Positions 1 to 9,085 are shown, numbered from the stretch's first letter. The stretch is DNA of 64,000 nt from Staphylococcus croceilyticus (GCF_002902575.1 NZ_PPRD01000008.1:1-64000); one strand, 5' to 3'. Numbers and translations: made by a program. The notes: generated by a model from the sequence alone, not told the origin.

Positions 1-28
1 TATTTATAATTATTAAGAGGGGGGAAAC

Positions 29-787
29 ATGAAAAAATTTCAAAGATACCAAAATATAATTAATATGTTGACTTCTTATAAGCAAGTAGAAGTTAAATCT
101 CTTGCTATTAAATTTGAAGTGACAGAAGAAACCATAAGAAGAGATTTAGAATATTTAGAAACCCAAGGAGTTTTAACAAGAACTCATGGAGGAGCAATTA
201 TAAAAAATAATAATGATCTTCCTTATAGATATAGATCTACCAATAATTTAGATTTCAAAAAAATTATTGCCGAAAAAACAATTCCATTAATTAAAGATTT
301 TAATACTTTAATGGTAGATTCAAGTTCCACTGCTTTAGAAGTAATAAGATTATTATCTAGTAAAAATCTCACTCCAGATATAATTACGAATTCAATTAAT
401 TTATTGTATGAATTTTCCGATACCAACATTAATTTTATTTCTACTGGAGGTACTTTAAGTAAACATTCAGGTACATTGGTAGGAGCGCAAGCTATAGAAG
501 TTTTAAAAAATTATTTTACTAACGCTGTTTTATTAAGTTGTAATTCTATGACATTAGAAGGATTTAGCGTTGGAGGAGAAGAAGAAGGATTGACAAAGAA
601 AAAAATGCTTCAACAAGGAAATATAGTACTTATGTTAGTGGATTCTTCTAAATTTTGTATTGATAAGCCTTCTTTTTTTAAGTTTGCAGATTTTAGTCAA
701 ATAGATTACTTAATTACCGATAAAAAAGACATTCCTAACAAATTTCTTAAAATCTTAAAAGATAATAATGTAGAAATTATTAATTAA
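29..787 (+). CDS. DeoR/GlpR-family transcriptional regulator
   Basis: A 252-residue DNA-binding repressor of the DeoR family, which usually controls sugar or polyol uptake and catabolic operons and responds to a phosphorylated sugar. The N-terminal winged helix (about residues 1-60) carries the family signature VTEETIRRDLEYLE followed by THGGA; residues 75-250 match the sugar-phosphate isomerase-like sensor domain (DSSSTA, TNS, STGG). The length is normal for the family. A strong GAGGGGGG ribosome site sits just before the ATG at 29. The gene is very AT-rich, like the nuclease gene next to it and unlike the 4-8 kb operon. Its target operon is not visible and may lie to the left of the window. 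Family is certain, ligand unknown. Confidence 0.9.
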   Translation: MKKFQRYQNIINMLTSYKQVEVKSLAIKFEVTEETIRRDLEYLETQGVLTRTHGGAIIKNNNDLPYRYRSTNNLDFKKIIAEKTIPLIKDFNTLMVDSSSTALEVIRLLSSKNLTPDIITNSINLLYEFSDTNINFISTGGTLSKHSGTLVGAQAIEVLKNYFTNAVLLSCNSMTLEGFSVGGEEEGLTKKKMLQQGNIVLMLVDSSKFCIDKPSFFKFADFSQIDYLITDKKDIPNKFLKILKDNNVEIIN

Positions 788-844
788 CATAATCCACAAA
801 TTCGACTAACTAAAATATATATTTACTAATACAAATTGATAATA

Positions 845-882
845 AAAACCATGACATATTATCAAATATATGTCATGGTTAC
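845..882. terminator. Bidirectional terminator between convergent genes
   Basis: A perfect 13-bp inverted repeat (AACCATGACATAT / ATATGTCATGGTT) with an 8-nt loop lies between the ends of the DeoR gene (+) and the nuclease gene (-), with A- and T-rich flanks. It fits both transcripts. Confidence 0.8.
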
Positions 883-891
883 TATTTGAAA

Positions 892-2601
892 TTAAAATAA
901 TTTTAATACATCCTGAATTAAGACTTCATTTCGATTAATGATATCTTCAATATTCCATGTGTCTTTATTTGTGTCTATTGATTTATTAAGCTCTAAATCT
1001 AATTTTAGTCCTACTTCCGTATCTTTATCTTTAAAGTCTATTTTTTCTTTAAATTTTCTGTTCCCTAATTCGCTATTATATGGAGTTAAAGTTAAATTAC
1101 CTAATAAATGCACATATTCCTCTTGTACTTCATTAGCTTTTTCTCTATCATCTGGACTAATCATATCTTTCCATTCATCTAATAAATTAGGTCCTTGAGG
1201 TAATATATGTTCAATTGACCAAATCAAACTTCCATTATTTGTAAACTCGTCTAATGTATCTTTTCTAGCTTTATTAAAATAGTCACCAAGTTCTCGTTCC
1301 AATGAAATAAGAATAAATCTAGTTGTTTTTTTATTTTTATCATATATTCCATCTTTTAAACTTTGTCTAATCAAATCATCGTTTGGTTTTATCTTAGTTA
1401 CATGATTTTCAATATGTTCAACTACTTGTTTTCCTCGTAATTGATTATTATAAATGTAATTTTTTAGATTTAATAAGTCGTTTCTTAAGTTTGACGCTTT
1501 CGGAACCAATGCTATATTACGGCGAACAAATAATTTAATTAAAATAGAAACTATTTTTTCTAAGTGAGTATTAGATAATTCGTAGGTTTCTTTATGTGTA
1601 TAAAGATTTAATAACAAGGGATATGAAGTAGTTGCATCTAATTTAGCAAGACCTGACAAATTAAAACTATAATCAGTTTCATTGTTAGAAATTTCATTAT
1701 AAATTTTAGCTCTATAAATTAACTTATCTATGTATTGAGCTCCTTGATTTTTAAATATTTTTTCATATTCTTTTACTATTCTGCCCTTCGTCAAACTTTG
1801 ACTAGTCGAATAATTTTCTAAACCATCATAGTTATTTAAAATAAATTGTCTTAGTTTAGTTTCATTTACTTCATCTTCTTTTTCAAAAAGTGATTTCAGT
1901 TCATTCCACTTTTCAACTTCTCCTCCTCTAGAAATATAAATATTTTTTAATAAATCAAGCGGAGTTAAAGGCAACCCTTTTGAATTCAAACTTGCAAACA
2001 CTTGATAAGCGTCACTTAAATCCGGAACTGATATTTGTAATAATTCAATATTAATTAATTTATTATAAAATTCTAATGTTTCATCCAAGTCATGCAATTT
2101 TCCAGTTAATTCGTTTCTAATAAAATCGTATCTTTTAAATAGTGTATATCTTTTCCAACCACCTGGTTGACCATCTTTCAATATCTTAACTAAATTTTCC
2201 CAAACTTTTTTATCATTATCTAACAAATGTAATCTAGGCTCTTTATCATTTAACAAAAATTTTTTAATAGTTGCTTTAGCATAAACATACTTTTCTTCAA
2301 CATCATCTGTTTTTTCTACTAGCTTAAAATCTTGTAACCTTTCATGTAGAGCTAATAAAAATAGAGATAATGTTGTTAATCTTTGTTGCCCATCAATAAT
2401 ATTATTTTCCTCTTCAGTATTATTAATTAACAAGTTACCTACATAATAACCTTTTTCTTCAACTTTAATGTCATTGAACAACATATCAATTTGTTCTTCT
2501 TTCCAAGAGTAATTTCTTTGATAAACAGGAACTGAATAATCAACGTCACTATCAGGTTGCAACAGTTGATGAAGTGTTTGCGTTTTCGGAGTTATTTTCA
2601 T
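892..2601 (-). CDS. GmrSD-like single-chain nuclease (DUF262 + DUF1524/HNH)
   Basis: A 569-residue protein with the two halves of GmrSD-type modification-dependent restriction enzymes in one chain. The N-terminal DUF262 half shows VPVYQRNYSW (about 25-34) and IIDGQQRLTTL (about 67-77), the ParB/GmrS-like nucleotide-binding motifs. The C-terminal DUF1524 half shows IEHILPQ (about 463-469) and LGNLTLTPYNSELGNRKF (about 500-517), the His-Asn-His nuclease pattern. Such enzymes cut phage DNA with modified (often glucosylated) cytosines, or act in phage defence more broadly; the exact target cannot be read from sequence. A GAGGTGAT site precedes the ATG. All visible motifs are intact. It is a solitary gene in AT-rich accessory DNA, consistent with horizontal gain. 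Confidence 0.88.
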   Translation of the reverse strand: MKITPKTQTLHQLLQPDSDVDYSVPVYQRNYSWKEEQIDMLFNDIKVEEKGYYVGNLLINNTEEENNIIDGQQRLTTLSLFLLALHERLQDFKLVEKTDDVEEKYVYAKATIKKFLLNDKEPRLHLLDNDKKVWENLVKILKDGQPGGWKRYTLFKRYDFIRNELTGKLHDLDETLEFYNKLINIELLQISVPDLSDAYQVFASLNSKGLPLTPLDLLKNIYISRGGEVEKWNELKSLFEKEDEVNETKLRQFILNNYDGLENYSTSQSLTKGRIVKEYEKIFKNQGAQYIDKLIYRAKIYNEISNNETDYSFNLSGLAKLDATTSYPLLLNLYTHKETYELSNTHLEKIVSILIKLFVRRNIALVPKASNLRNDLLNLKNYIYNNQLRGKQVVEHIENHVTKIKPNDDLIRQSLKDGIYDKNKKTTRFILISLERELGDYFNKARKDTLDEFTNNGSLIWSIEHILPQGPNLLDEWKDMISPDDREKANEVQEEYVHLLGNLTLTPYNSELGNRKFKEKIDFKDKDTEVGLKLDLELNKSIDTNKDTWNIEDIINRNEVLIQDVLKLF

Positions 2602-2691
2602 TTTATCACCTCAACATTTTTATAATTTAATTAGATCATATTATTTATATTAAGTAAATTATGTATATTACATGATAAAATATAAATTAAA

Positions 2692-2720
2692 TCCACATTA
2701 ATTTTAAAAATTAATGTGGA
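2692..2720. terminator. Hairpin after the OYE gene
   Basis: A perfect 14-bp inverted repeat (TCCACATTAATTTT and its complement) around a single A lies just after the stop codon of the minus-strand oxidoreductase. It is probably that gene's terminator. Confidence 0.65.
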
Positions 2721-2727
2721 CCTACTA

Positions 2728-3921
2728 TTAATCTTCATCATAATTTTTTTCGAGTTTGCGTAGTTCGTCACGTGTCTTCTTCTGCAAGCCTTCGCCGTAA
2801 TCCATCATTTGGACAATGTCTTTAAATGCAGCATGCGGAATAGCCAATTCATCTAATTCTTCAGGTTTCACATGTAAATCAATGTCGTCTTCGTGTTCTT
2901 CTGCTAATTTGTGTACGAAGTCGGGCTCTGTTACGAATGGTGATGACATGCCTACCATATCTGCATTGTTCAACGCATCTAGTGCAGTGTCTGGAGAATT
3001 AATACCACCACTCGCAATTAACGGCACACGTCCATCTAAATATTCGTACACTACTTGGTTCACACGGCGTCCGTAATGCTCGCCTGGTGTACGTGTTTTA
3101 TTTTGATAAATATTGCGTCCCCAACTCGCGATTGCCAAATATTGAATATTTGCGACTTCTAACACCCAGTCCAAATGTTGATTAAATTCATCAATAGTAT
3201 AGCCTAAATCACTACCTCTGGTTTCTTCCGGTGTCGCTCTATATCCGAAAATGAAATCGTCCGGCGCTTCTTGATCAATCACATTCTGTACTGCTTCCAT
3301 GACTTCTAAGCCAAAACGCGCTCTATTCTCTAGCGTATCCACGCCATATTCATCATGACGTTTATTAGAGAATGTAGAGAAGAATGTTTGAATTAATAAG
3401 CGTTGTGCCACAGAGATTTCGACACCATCAAATCCAGCTTTAATTGCACGTGATGTCGCCTCTGCATATTGTTGAATAACTTCATGAATTTTCTCAACCG
3501 ACATTTCTAATACATTGTGTTTAATTGGCGAATGTAATGTCATAGGACTTGGTCCGTACACCTCGCCATAATTCATAATTGCTGTATTTGAGAATCTGCC
3601 GGCATGTGCGAGTTGAATAATCGCTTTATTGCCATCTTGTTTCATAGCTTGGGCCACTTTTTTCAAACCTGGGATACAATCATCGTCAGAAATATTAAAA
3701 CCATATTCGAATAATTGACCATATGGTTCAATATATGCGGCGCCTGTCACTTGTAAAGGTGCTGAGCTGGCACGTCGCTTAGCATAGCGTATATCTTCCT
3801 CTGTAATATGCCCTTCTTTCGTCGAAGAATTCGTTGTCATTGGAGACAGCACGAAACGGTTAGCTAATTCTATGCCATTAGATAAAGTAATTGGTTGTAA
3901 TAAGGGTTGATATTGTGTCAT
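2728..3921 (-). CDS. NADH-dependent flavin oxidoreductase, Old Yellow Enzyme family
   Basis: An FMN-dependent ene-reductase-like TIM barrel of 397 residues. After the start it reads QPITLSNGIELANRFVLSPM, the classic OYE N-terminus; further on are QLAHAGR (substrate/FMN region), GFDGVEIS, and the C-terminal phosphate-binding stretch SGGINSP...VGMSSPFV. The frame is open 48 codons further upstream, but AAGAGG lies 9 nt before the ATG at 3921 and the family normally begins here, so that start was chosen. It is divergent from the luciferase-like gene at 4159. OYE and luciferase-like flavoenzymes are found beside the SirTM/GcvH-L operon in staphylococci, so it may belong functionally with that cluster, perhaps in redox handling; the substrate is unknown. 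Confidence 0.9.
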   Translation of the reverse strand: MTQYQPLLQPITLSNGIELANRFVLSPMTTNSSTKEGHITEEDIRYAKRRASSAPLQVTGAAYIEPYGQLFEYGFNISDDDCIPGLKKVAQAMKQDGNKAIIQLAHAGRFSNTAIMNYGEVYGPSPMTLHSPIKHNVLEMSVEKIHEVIQQYAEATSRAIKAGFDGVEISVAQRLLIQTFFSTFSNKRHDEYGVDTLENRARFGLEVMEAVQNVIDQEAPDDFIFGYRATPEETRGSDLGYTIDEFNQHLDWVLEVANIQYLAIASWGRNIYQNKTRTPGEHYGRRVNQVVYEYLDGRVPLIASGGINSPDTALDALNNADMVGMSSPFVTEPDFVHKLAEEHEDDIDLHVKPEELDELAIPHAAFKDIVQMMDYGEGLQKKTRDELRKLEKNYDED

Positions 3922-4158
3922 TATCGACATCCTCTTTCGTCCATGTTGTAGTATTTCCAAAGTAACACGCCACATCTCAATACTCAATCGACTTGTTTGT
4001 GAACACCTTCCATTCCCTTTTCGAAAATGAAAAACATTGCCTGGGAAATCCTTCTCGATAGCCAAGCAAAATTTAACAAAAACTATGTAAACACGTTAAA
4101 ATAGGGGTGGGTATATAAATCAAGGGAATGGTACTTTACAGTTGGAGATGAGTGTCCG

Positions 4159-5160
4159 ATGGAATTCAGTATTTTAGATTATGCCATGATAGATGAAGGC
4201 AAAGACGCAACACATGCGTTGCAAGATACAACAAGACTTGCGAAGCTCGCTGACGACTTAGGTTACAAACGTTTCTGGTTAACAGAACATCATGATGTGC
4301 CAGCCTTTGCGGGTAGTAGTCCTGAGTTACTGATGATGTATCTCTTAGGACAAACTGAACGGATTAAGTTAGGTTCTGGTGGCGTTATGTTGCCTCATTA
4401 TAGTCCGTTTAAAGTGGCAGAGAATTTTAAGATGTTGGAGGCGTTGTATCCTAGTCGTGTTGACTTGGGTATTGGGAACAATCCTGGTACCGCGATAGTG
4501 AAACGCGCGATGGATGAGGATAAAACTGACTATCTTGATTACAGACAAAGTATTGAGGATATTCGCAGTTATTTAACGCAACCACCTGAGGAACAACGTG
4601 TTGGGAAAGTCATCGCGCAACCGCAGATTCCTCGCCATCCTGAAATGTGGCTCTTAAGTACGAGTCAACGCTCTGCCAAGTTTGCGGCTACTCAAGGTAT
4701 GGGCTACACGCTGGGTACGTTTTTACTACCTAGCCAGGATAAAATAGATGCGACGAAAAACAGCGTTGCGACGTATCGCAGTCATTTTCAAAAAACAGAA
4801 TTAAACATGGCGCCTAAGGTCATGTTAACGGCGTTTGTGATTGTGACGGATACGGAAGATGAGACACAGCAACTGTTGCATGCGCTTGATGTGTGGTTGT
4901 TAGGCAAACGTCAATTTGCGGAATTCGAGCGTTTCCCATCTATTGAAACTGCGCAGGACTATCAACTGAATGATCGTGACAAACGACTCATCGCACAACA
5001 TCGCGCACGCATCTTAGCTGGCACGATAGAACACGTGAAACCACGCTTAGATGCGATGATTGAGACTTTCGAAGCAGATGAAGTCTTGGTCGTGCCATTA
5101 TTACCAGGTATCGAACAACGATGCCGTACAATCGAATGCTTAGCACACGCGTATTTATAA
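4159..5160 (+). CDS. Luciferase-like (LLM class) flavin-dependent monooxygenase
   Basis: A 333-residue bacterial-luciferase-fold protein of the MsnO8-like subfamily. Visible features are the N-terminal FSILDYAMIDEG, RFWLTEHHDVPAFAGSSPE (about 38-56), SGGVMLPHYSPFKVAE (about 75-90) and RVDLGIGNNPGTA, all typical of this group. It should bind reduced FMN supplied by a reductase. It is the first plus-strand gene of the cluster that runs on with GcvH-L, 21 nt downstream, and is divergent from the OYE gene. Its role in the ADP-ribosylation cluster is not known; a redox partner function is an inference. Confidence 0.88.
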   Translation: MEFSILDYAMIDEGKDATHALQDTTRLAKLADDLGYKRFWLTEHHDVPAFAGSSPELLMMYLLGQTERIKLGSGGVMLPHYSPFKVAENFKMLEALYPSRVDLGIGNNPGTAIVKRAMDEDKTDYLDYRQSIEDIRSYLTQPPEEQRVGKVIAQPQIPRHPEMWLLSTSQRSAKFAATQGMGYTLGTFLLPSQDKIDATKNSVATYRSHFQKTELNMAPKVMLTAFVIVTDTEDETQQLLHALDVWLLGKRQFAEFERFPSIETAQDYQLNDRDKRLIAQHRARILAGTIEHVKPRLDAMIETFEADEVLVVPLLPGIEQRCRTIECLAHAYL

Positions 5161-5181
5161 ATAGAGAAAGGATGTTATGAA

Positions 5182-5523
5182 ATGGCTAAATTAGCTAATT
5201 ATTTATATGTAGAAAAAGTAGGAAACCAATATATCTATAGAATGACACCTGAACTTCAAGACGATGTAGGTACAGTAGGTTATGTTGAATTTATGGGCGC
5301 TGACGACGTGAACGTTAACGATGAAATTGTCAGCATTGAAGCATCTAAAACAGTATTAGACGTGCAATCACCACTTGCAGGTAAAATCGTGGAACGTAAT
5401 ACAAGAGCCGAAGATGAACCTTCAATCTTAAATTCTGAAAAACCAGAAGAAAATTGGTTAGTTAAATTAGAAAATGTAGATGAAGAAGCATACAATGCAT
5501 TACCAGATCCGGATGACGAATAA
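5182..5523 (+). CDS. GcvH-like lipoyl carrier protein (GcvH-L)
   Basis: A 113-residue lipoyl-domain protein related to glycine cleavage H protein but encoded away from gcvP/gcvT. The modified lysine is in the motif SIEASKTVLDVQSPLAGKI (about residues 51-69), and the C-terminus is very acidic. In the staphylococcal and streptococcal systems described by Rack and colleagues, GcvH-L is lipoylated by LplA2, then mono-ADP-ribosylated by SirTM, and the macrodomain protein removes the modification. An AGAAAGGATG site precedes the ATG. The macrodomain gene starts directly after its stop, so translation is probably coupled. Confidence 0.93.
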   Translation: MAKLANYLYVEKVGNQYIYRMTPELQDDVGTVGYVEFMGADDVNVNDEIVSIEASKTVLDVQSPLAGKIVERNTRAEDEPSILNSEKPEENWLVKLENVDEEAYNALPDPDDE

Positions 5524-6324
5524 ATGGTAAATACACAAGAAGAACGTCTGGCTTATTTAATCCGTGCGATGTGGAAAGAAGCGTATGGAAATAAGCCGTT
5601 AGACTACCCTGACACTGCCGAGGCACAATGGGAGCTTTATCGTGGATTAGCTAACGTGCGTCCACCGAAGCCTGTGTCTTCGGCATTTTTAGAAGTACAA
5701 AATGCATATTTATCTACATTGAATAACCAACAAGACATTACACACATTGAAGATTTAACACCTGTTTTAGGTGAGCAACTTTATTTATGGCAAGGTGACA
5801 TTACAACGCTTGCTGTAGATGGTATTGTTAACGCAGCCAACAGTCGTTTCTTAGGCTGTATGCAAGCAAACCATAATTGTATCGATAACATTATTCATAC
5901 CAAAGCAGGCGTCCAATTGCGCTTAGCTTGTGCAGACATCATTGAGCAACAAGGTCGCAAAGAAGGCGTAGGTAAAGCTAAAATCACATCAGGCTATAAT
6001 TTGCCAGCTAAACATGTGATTCACACAGTAGGACCACAAATTCGTAAACTACCCGTCTCTCAAATGAATAAAGATTTACTTGCACGTTGTTATCGCAGTT
6101 GCTTAGAATTTGCCGACAAACATGGTCTACAACACTTAGCGTTTTGTTGTATTTCAACAGGTGTGTTCGGTTTCCCACAAGATGAAGCTAGTCGCATTGC
6201 GATTGATACAACGTTAGCCTATCTACAAGAAACAGGTTCACCGCTTAAAGTCATCTTCAATGTGTTCACAGATAAAGATTTAGCATTATATGAGGAGGCT
6301 TTCGCTGATGACAACAGAGACTAA
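5524..6324 (+). CDS. Zinc-type macrodomain ADP-ribosyl hydrolase
   Basis: A 266-residue protein-ADP-ribose hydrolase. The macrodomain covers about 85-260: [14 protein letters not shown] (ADP-ribose binding), then [15 protein letters not shown], whose Cys/His/Cys set matches the zinc-dependent macrodomain clade, then HTVGPQI and ISTGVFGFP (distal ribose/phosphate loop). An N-terminal helical extension of about 80 residues is typical of the staphylococcal version. The ATG follows the TAA of GcvH-L without a gap, and its 3' end overlaps SirTM by 17 nt. The role is removal of ADP-ribose from GcvH-L, by established knowledge of this operon. Confidence 0.93.
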   Translation: MVNTQEERLAYLIRAMWKEAYGNKPLDYPDTAEAQWELYRGLANVRPPKPVSSAFLEVQNAYLSTLNNQQDITHIEDLTPVLGEQLYLWQGDITTLAVDGIVNAANSRFLGCMQANHNCIDNIIHTKAGVQLRLACADIIEQQGRKEGVGKAKITSGYNLPAKHVIHTVGPQIRKLPVSQMNKDLLARCYRSCLEFADKHGLQHLAFCCISTGVFGFPQDEASRIAIDTTLAYLQETGSPLKVIFNVFTDKDLALYEEAFADDNRD

Positions 6325-7216
6325 TACAGATGCTAAGTGGCAGGCGCTTAAACTGTCTCGCCATGAGAACACTGAGCAATATGAAGTGTTAGCTCAATCT
6401 ATTGATGAAGCCGATGCCGTTGTTGTGGGGATAGGCGCTGGGATGTCTGCGTCAGATGGCTTCACATATATCGGTGAGCGTTTCACGAAGCATTTTCCGG
6501 ACTTTATAGAAAAATATAACTTCTTCGATATGTTGCAAGCGAGTCTGCATCCGTTTGACAGTTGGCAAGAATATTGGGCGTTCGAAAGTCGCTTTGTGAA
6601 GCTCAACTACTTAGATCAACCCGTGGGCCCATCGTATGTTGCGCTAAAAGAGATGTTAGCCGACAAAGATTATCACATCATTACAACCAACGCGGATAAC
6701 GCCTTTGCAGTGGCTGATTATAATATGGATAAAGTCTTTCATATTCAAGGCGAATACATCCTTTGGCAATGTAGCCAACATTGTCATGCGCAAACGTATC
6801 GCGATGACGATGCGATTCGTGAAATGGTGGCCAAACAAGAGGATATGAAGATTCCATATGAACTCATTCCACATTGTCCCAAATGCGATGCACCAATGGA
6901 AATCAACAAACGTAAAGCGCAAGTTGGCATGGTAGAAGACGCAGATTTCCATGCACAATTAGATCGTTATAATGCATTCTTAGACGCGCACAAAGATGGC
7001 AAAGTGTTATATCTAGAAATTGGCATTGGCTACACAACACCGCAGTTTGTTAAGCATCCGTTTCAACGCATGACACGCCATAATCCAGATGCGGTATTTA
7101 TGACTTTAAATAAAAAAGCCTATCGCATTCCAAAAAACATTCAAAACAGAACAATTCATTTAACTGAAGATATCGCCTCATTAATCATTAACGCACAAAG
7201 AAATTTAACAACTTAG
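6308..7216 (+). CDS. sirTM: SirTM class-M sirtuin, protein ADP-ribosyltransferase
   Basis: A 302-residue sirtuin that transfers ADP-ribose from NAD to lipoylated GcvH-L rather than deacetylating. The NAD site [12 protein letters not shown] (about 41-52) is intact. The usual TQNID motif reads TTNAD, and the catalytic HG motif reads HIQGE, with Gln where deacetylases have His; this is the class-M signature. Zinc ligands are CSQHC and CPKC (about 154-195). The ATG at 6308 was chosen because GAGGAGG lies 9-10 nt upstream; the upstream in-frame ATG at 6290 overlaps that site. It overlaps the macrodomain gene and is followed 12 nt later by lplA2. Confidence 0.94.
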   Translation: MTTETNTDAKWQALKLSRHENTEQYEVLAQSIDEADAVVVGIGAGMSASDGFTYIGERFTKHFPDFIEKYNFFDMLQASLHPFDSWQEYWAFESRFVKLNYLDQPVGPSYVALKEMLADKDYHIITTNADNAFAVADYNMDKVFHIQGEYILWQCSQHCHAQTYRDDDAIREMVAKQEDMKIPYELIPHCPKCDAPMEINKRKAQVGMVEDADFHAQLDRYNAFLDAHKDGKVLYLEIGIGYTTPQFVKHPFQRMTRHNPDAVFMTLNKKAYRIPKNIQNRTIHLTEDIASLIINAQRNLTT

Positions 7217-7228
7217 GAGACGAGAACG

Positions 7229-8251
7229 ATGTATTTAATAGAACCTATTCGAAATGGCCAATATATTGACGATGGTGCCGTAAACTTAGCAATGCAAGTT
7301 TATGTGAACAACCACATCTTCCTAGATGAAGACATCTTATTACCGTATTACTGCCAACCGAAAGTAGAAATTGGTCGCTTTCAAAATACGGCAGTAGAAA
7401 TTAACCAAGACTATGTAGATGACAATGATATTAAAGTTGTACGCCGTGATACAGGCGGTGGCGCAGTTTACGTTGACGATGGCGCCGTAAATGTATGTTG
7501 TATTTTAGAACAAGATACGTCTATTTATGGCGACTTCCAACGTTTCTATCGCCCTGCCATTCAAGCGCTTCACAATTTAGGTGCAACAGAAGTGATTCAA
7601 AGTGGTCGTAACGATTTAGCATTGAACGATAAAAAGATTTCTGGCGCAGCTATGACGATTCTTAACAACCGTATTTATGGTGGTTACTCTTTATTGCTTG
7701 ATGTCGATTATGAACCTATGGTGAAAGTGTTGAAGCCTAACCGTAAGAAGATTGAATCGAAAGGCATTAAATCCGTACGCGCTCGCGTCGGTCAAATTCG
7801 CGATTCCTTAGACCCGAAATATAAAGATATTACGATTGAAGAATTTAAGGATTTAATTATCATGCAAATTATGGGCATTGATGACATTAAAGATGCCAAA
7901 CGCTATGAATTAACCGACGAAGATTGGGCGGGCATCGATAAATTGCTTGCTGAAAAGTATGATAATTGGGAATGGAACTATGGTCGTTCTCCACGATATG
8001 AATATAACCGTAACGACCGCTTTAGTTGTGGCACGATTGATATTACATTATCTATCGAACATAACCGCATTGCCGCTTGTCGTATTTATGGCGATTTCTT
8101 TGGCCAAGGCGACATTCACGATGTCGAAGAACACTTGCTTGGCACACGCATGGTCAAAGCAGATTTAATCGAACGTTTAAATAACATTGATTTAAATTAC
8201 TATTTCGGAAAAGTCACTGCCGAAGAACTTACCGACTTTATTTTAAGTTAA
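7229..8251 (+). CDS. lplA2: Lipoate-protein ligase LplA2
   Basis: A 340-residue lipoate ligase with an N-terminal biotin/lipoate transferase domain: VRRDTGGGAVYVDDGAVN (ligand-binding loop, about 71-88), SGRNDLALNDKKISGAAM (conserved lysine loop, about 129-146), and a C-terminal accessory domain. It activates free lipoate with ATP and attaches it to GcvH-L. It is the last gene of the cluster, with TTAGGAGACG before the ATG, and is followed by two hairpins. In S. aureus the LplA2 paralogue differs in target range from LplA1; which housekeeping targets this copy accepts is not readable here. Confidence 0.93.
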   Translation: MYLIEPIRNGQYIDDGAVNLAMQVYVNNHIFLDEDILLPYYCQPKVEIGRFQNTAVEINQDYVDDNDIKVVRRDTGGGAVYVDDGAVNVCCILEQDTSIYGDFQRFYRPAIQALHNLGATEVIQSGRNDLALNDKKISGAAMTILNNRIYGGYSLLLDVDYEPMVKVLKPNRKKIESKGIKSVRARVGQIRDSLDPKYKDITIEEFKDLIIMQIMGIDDIKDAKRYELTDEDWAGIDKLLAEKYDNWEWNYGRSPRYEYNRNDRFSCGTIDITLSIEHNRIAACRIYGDFFGQGDIHDVEEHLLGTRMVKADLIERLNNIDLNYYFGKVTAEELTDFILS

Positions 8252-8267
8252 ATATGGTAGATTTTTA

Positions 8268-8299
8268 GAGGGTTGGGCGTCTAACTTCAGACAACCCTC
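8268..8299 (+). terminator. Hairpin after lplA2
   Basis: Perfect 8-bp stem GAGGGTTG/CAACCCTC with a 16-nt loop 17 nt past the lplA2 stop. The U-run is poor, so the next hairpin may do most of the termination. Confidence 0.5.
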
Positions 8300-8319
8300 A
8301 CACTAACCTTATATAGTAC

Positions 8320-8363
8320 AAAGCCTATGACTACGCATATTAGCTTATGTTGTAGGCTTTTTT
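8320..8363 (+). terminator. Rho-independent terminator of the SirTM operon
   Basis: AAAGCCTA pairs with TAGGCTTT followed by a run of T; standard intrinsic terminator about 70 nt after the last gene of the operon. Confidence 0.7.
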
Positions 8364-8400
8364 GTTGAGAAAAGAGCGATTATCAATTCCAAATTTAAAA

Positions 8401-8465
8401 TGTAAAAAGAATTTGACATTATCATTAAAGATGTTAACCTAAAAGTGTAAAAAACTTTTGACATT
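8401..8465 (+). promoter_or_regulatory. Two dyad-symmetric direct repeats, probable operator pair
   Basis: A 20-bp element TGTAAAAAGAATTTGACATT (8401-8420) recurs at 8446-8465 with 17/20 identity. Each has dyad symmetry of the form TGTnAAAA-nn-TTTTnACA and contains TTGACA, which in the first copy could serve as the -35 box; the second overlaps the region just before the ribosome site. Start-to-start spacing is 45 bp, about four helical turns. The arrangement suggests autoregulation by the downstream small HTH protein; that link is inference. Confidence 0.55.
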
Positions 8466-8479
8466 TAGAGGTGGAATGT

Positions 8480-8821
8480 ATGCTTTATATCTTATTGTTC
8501 ATCAGTGTTCTAATCTTTGGAATAATCTGGACTGTCATTACAAATAAGTTTCTCCCTAATGAAACACTTGATACTAAAGGCAAAGATGTTACTGGTTATG
8601 ATGAGCGCCAACGTACTATGTTTTTAGAAATTTTTGCTAAAACATTTGTAGGATTAGTCTATACCTTTTTCATAGCTATGATTCTAAAGATATTCGCATT
8701 GTATCAAGGACGTCATACAATTTATCCATTTAATGAATTTCCTGAATTGGGCTATATATTAATTGTAGCTTTACTGTTAATCGGTAATTACCTTATAGTT
8801 AAGAAGAAATACACGCCTTAG
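8480..8821 (+). CDS. Small integral membrane protein next to an XRE regulator
   Basis: A 113-residue protein of unknown function with three predicted membrane segments: about 1-20 (YILLFISVLIFGIIWTVI), about 50-70 and about 88-107, with a polar loop containing the charged stretch YDERQR between the first two. The frame is open to a GTG at 8471, but GAGGTGG ends 5 nt before the ATG at 8480, which was chosen. Such short multi-pass proteins are commonly co-transcribed with miniature HTH regulators in Firmicutes; I do not recognise a function. The XRE gene begins 11 nt after its stop. Confidence 0.75.
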   Translation: MLYILLFISVLIFGIIWTVITNKFLPNETLDTKGKDVTGYDERQRTMFLEIFAKTFVGLVYTFFIAMILKIFALYQGRHTIYPFNEFPELGYILIVALLLIGNYLIVKKKYTP

Positions 8822-8832
8822 GACTGATTAAT

Positions 8833-9021
8833 TTGAAAAATAAAATACGAGACTATCGAAAAAAAATCGGCATGTCTCAAGATACATTAAGTAAGAATGT
8901 AAATGTATCTCGTCAAACGATTAATGCCATTGAAAATAATAAATACGATCCAACTTTGCAACTCGCATTTAAATTAGCCAAACAATTTGATACCACCGTA
9001 GATGACTTATTTACTCCTTAA
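8833..9021 (+). CDS. Mini XRE-family repressor (Cro/CI-like)
   Basis: A 62-residue protein that is almost entirely one helix-turn-helix: IRDYRKKIGMSQDTLSKNVN followed by VSRQTINAIENNKYDP and a dimer-like tail FDTTVDDLFTP. Start codon is TTG at 8833; no ATG lies ahead of the HTH, and the domain needs these residues. This subclass usually represses its own small operon. The two dyad repeats upstream of the partner membrane gene are the natural candidate operators. Confidence 0.85.
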   Translation: MKNKIRDYRKKIGMSQDTLSKNVNVSRQTINAIENNKYDPTLQLAFKLAKQFDTTVDDLFTP

Positions 9022-9052
9022 AATATAAACAAAGGGTAAAACAAGCACCCGT

Positions 9053-9085
9053 CCCTTCACTATCGCTAATAGTGAGGGGATTTTT
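9053..9085 (+). terminator. Terminator of the XRE operon
   Basis: CCCTTCACTAT pairs with ATAGTGAGGGG around a short loop and is followed by five T. Confidence 0.75.

Noticed and set aside
3922..4065. 48-residue N-terminal extension of the OYE protein
   Set aside because: The extension lacks similarity to the OYE fold and a ribosome site fits the ATG at 3921.
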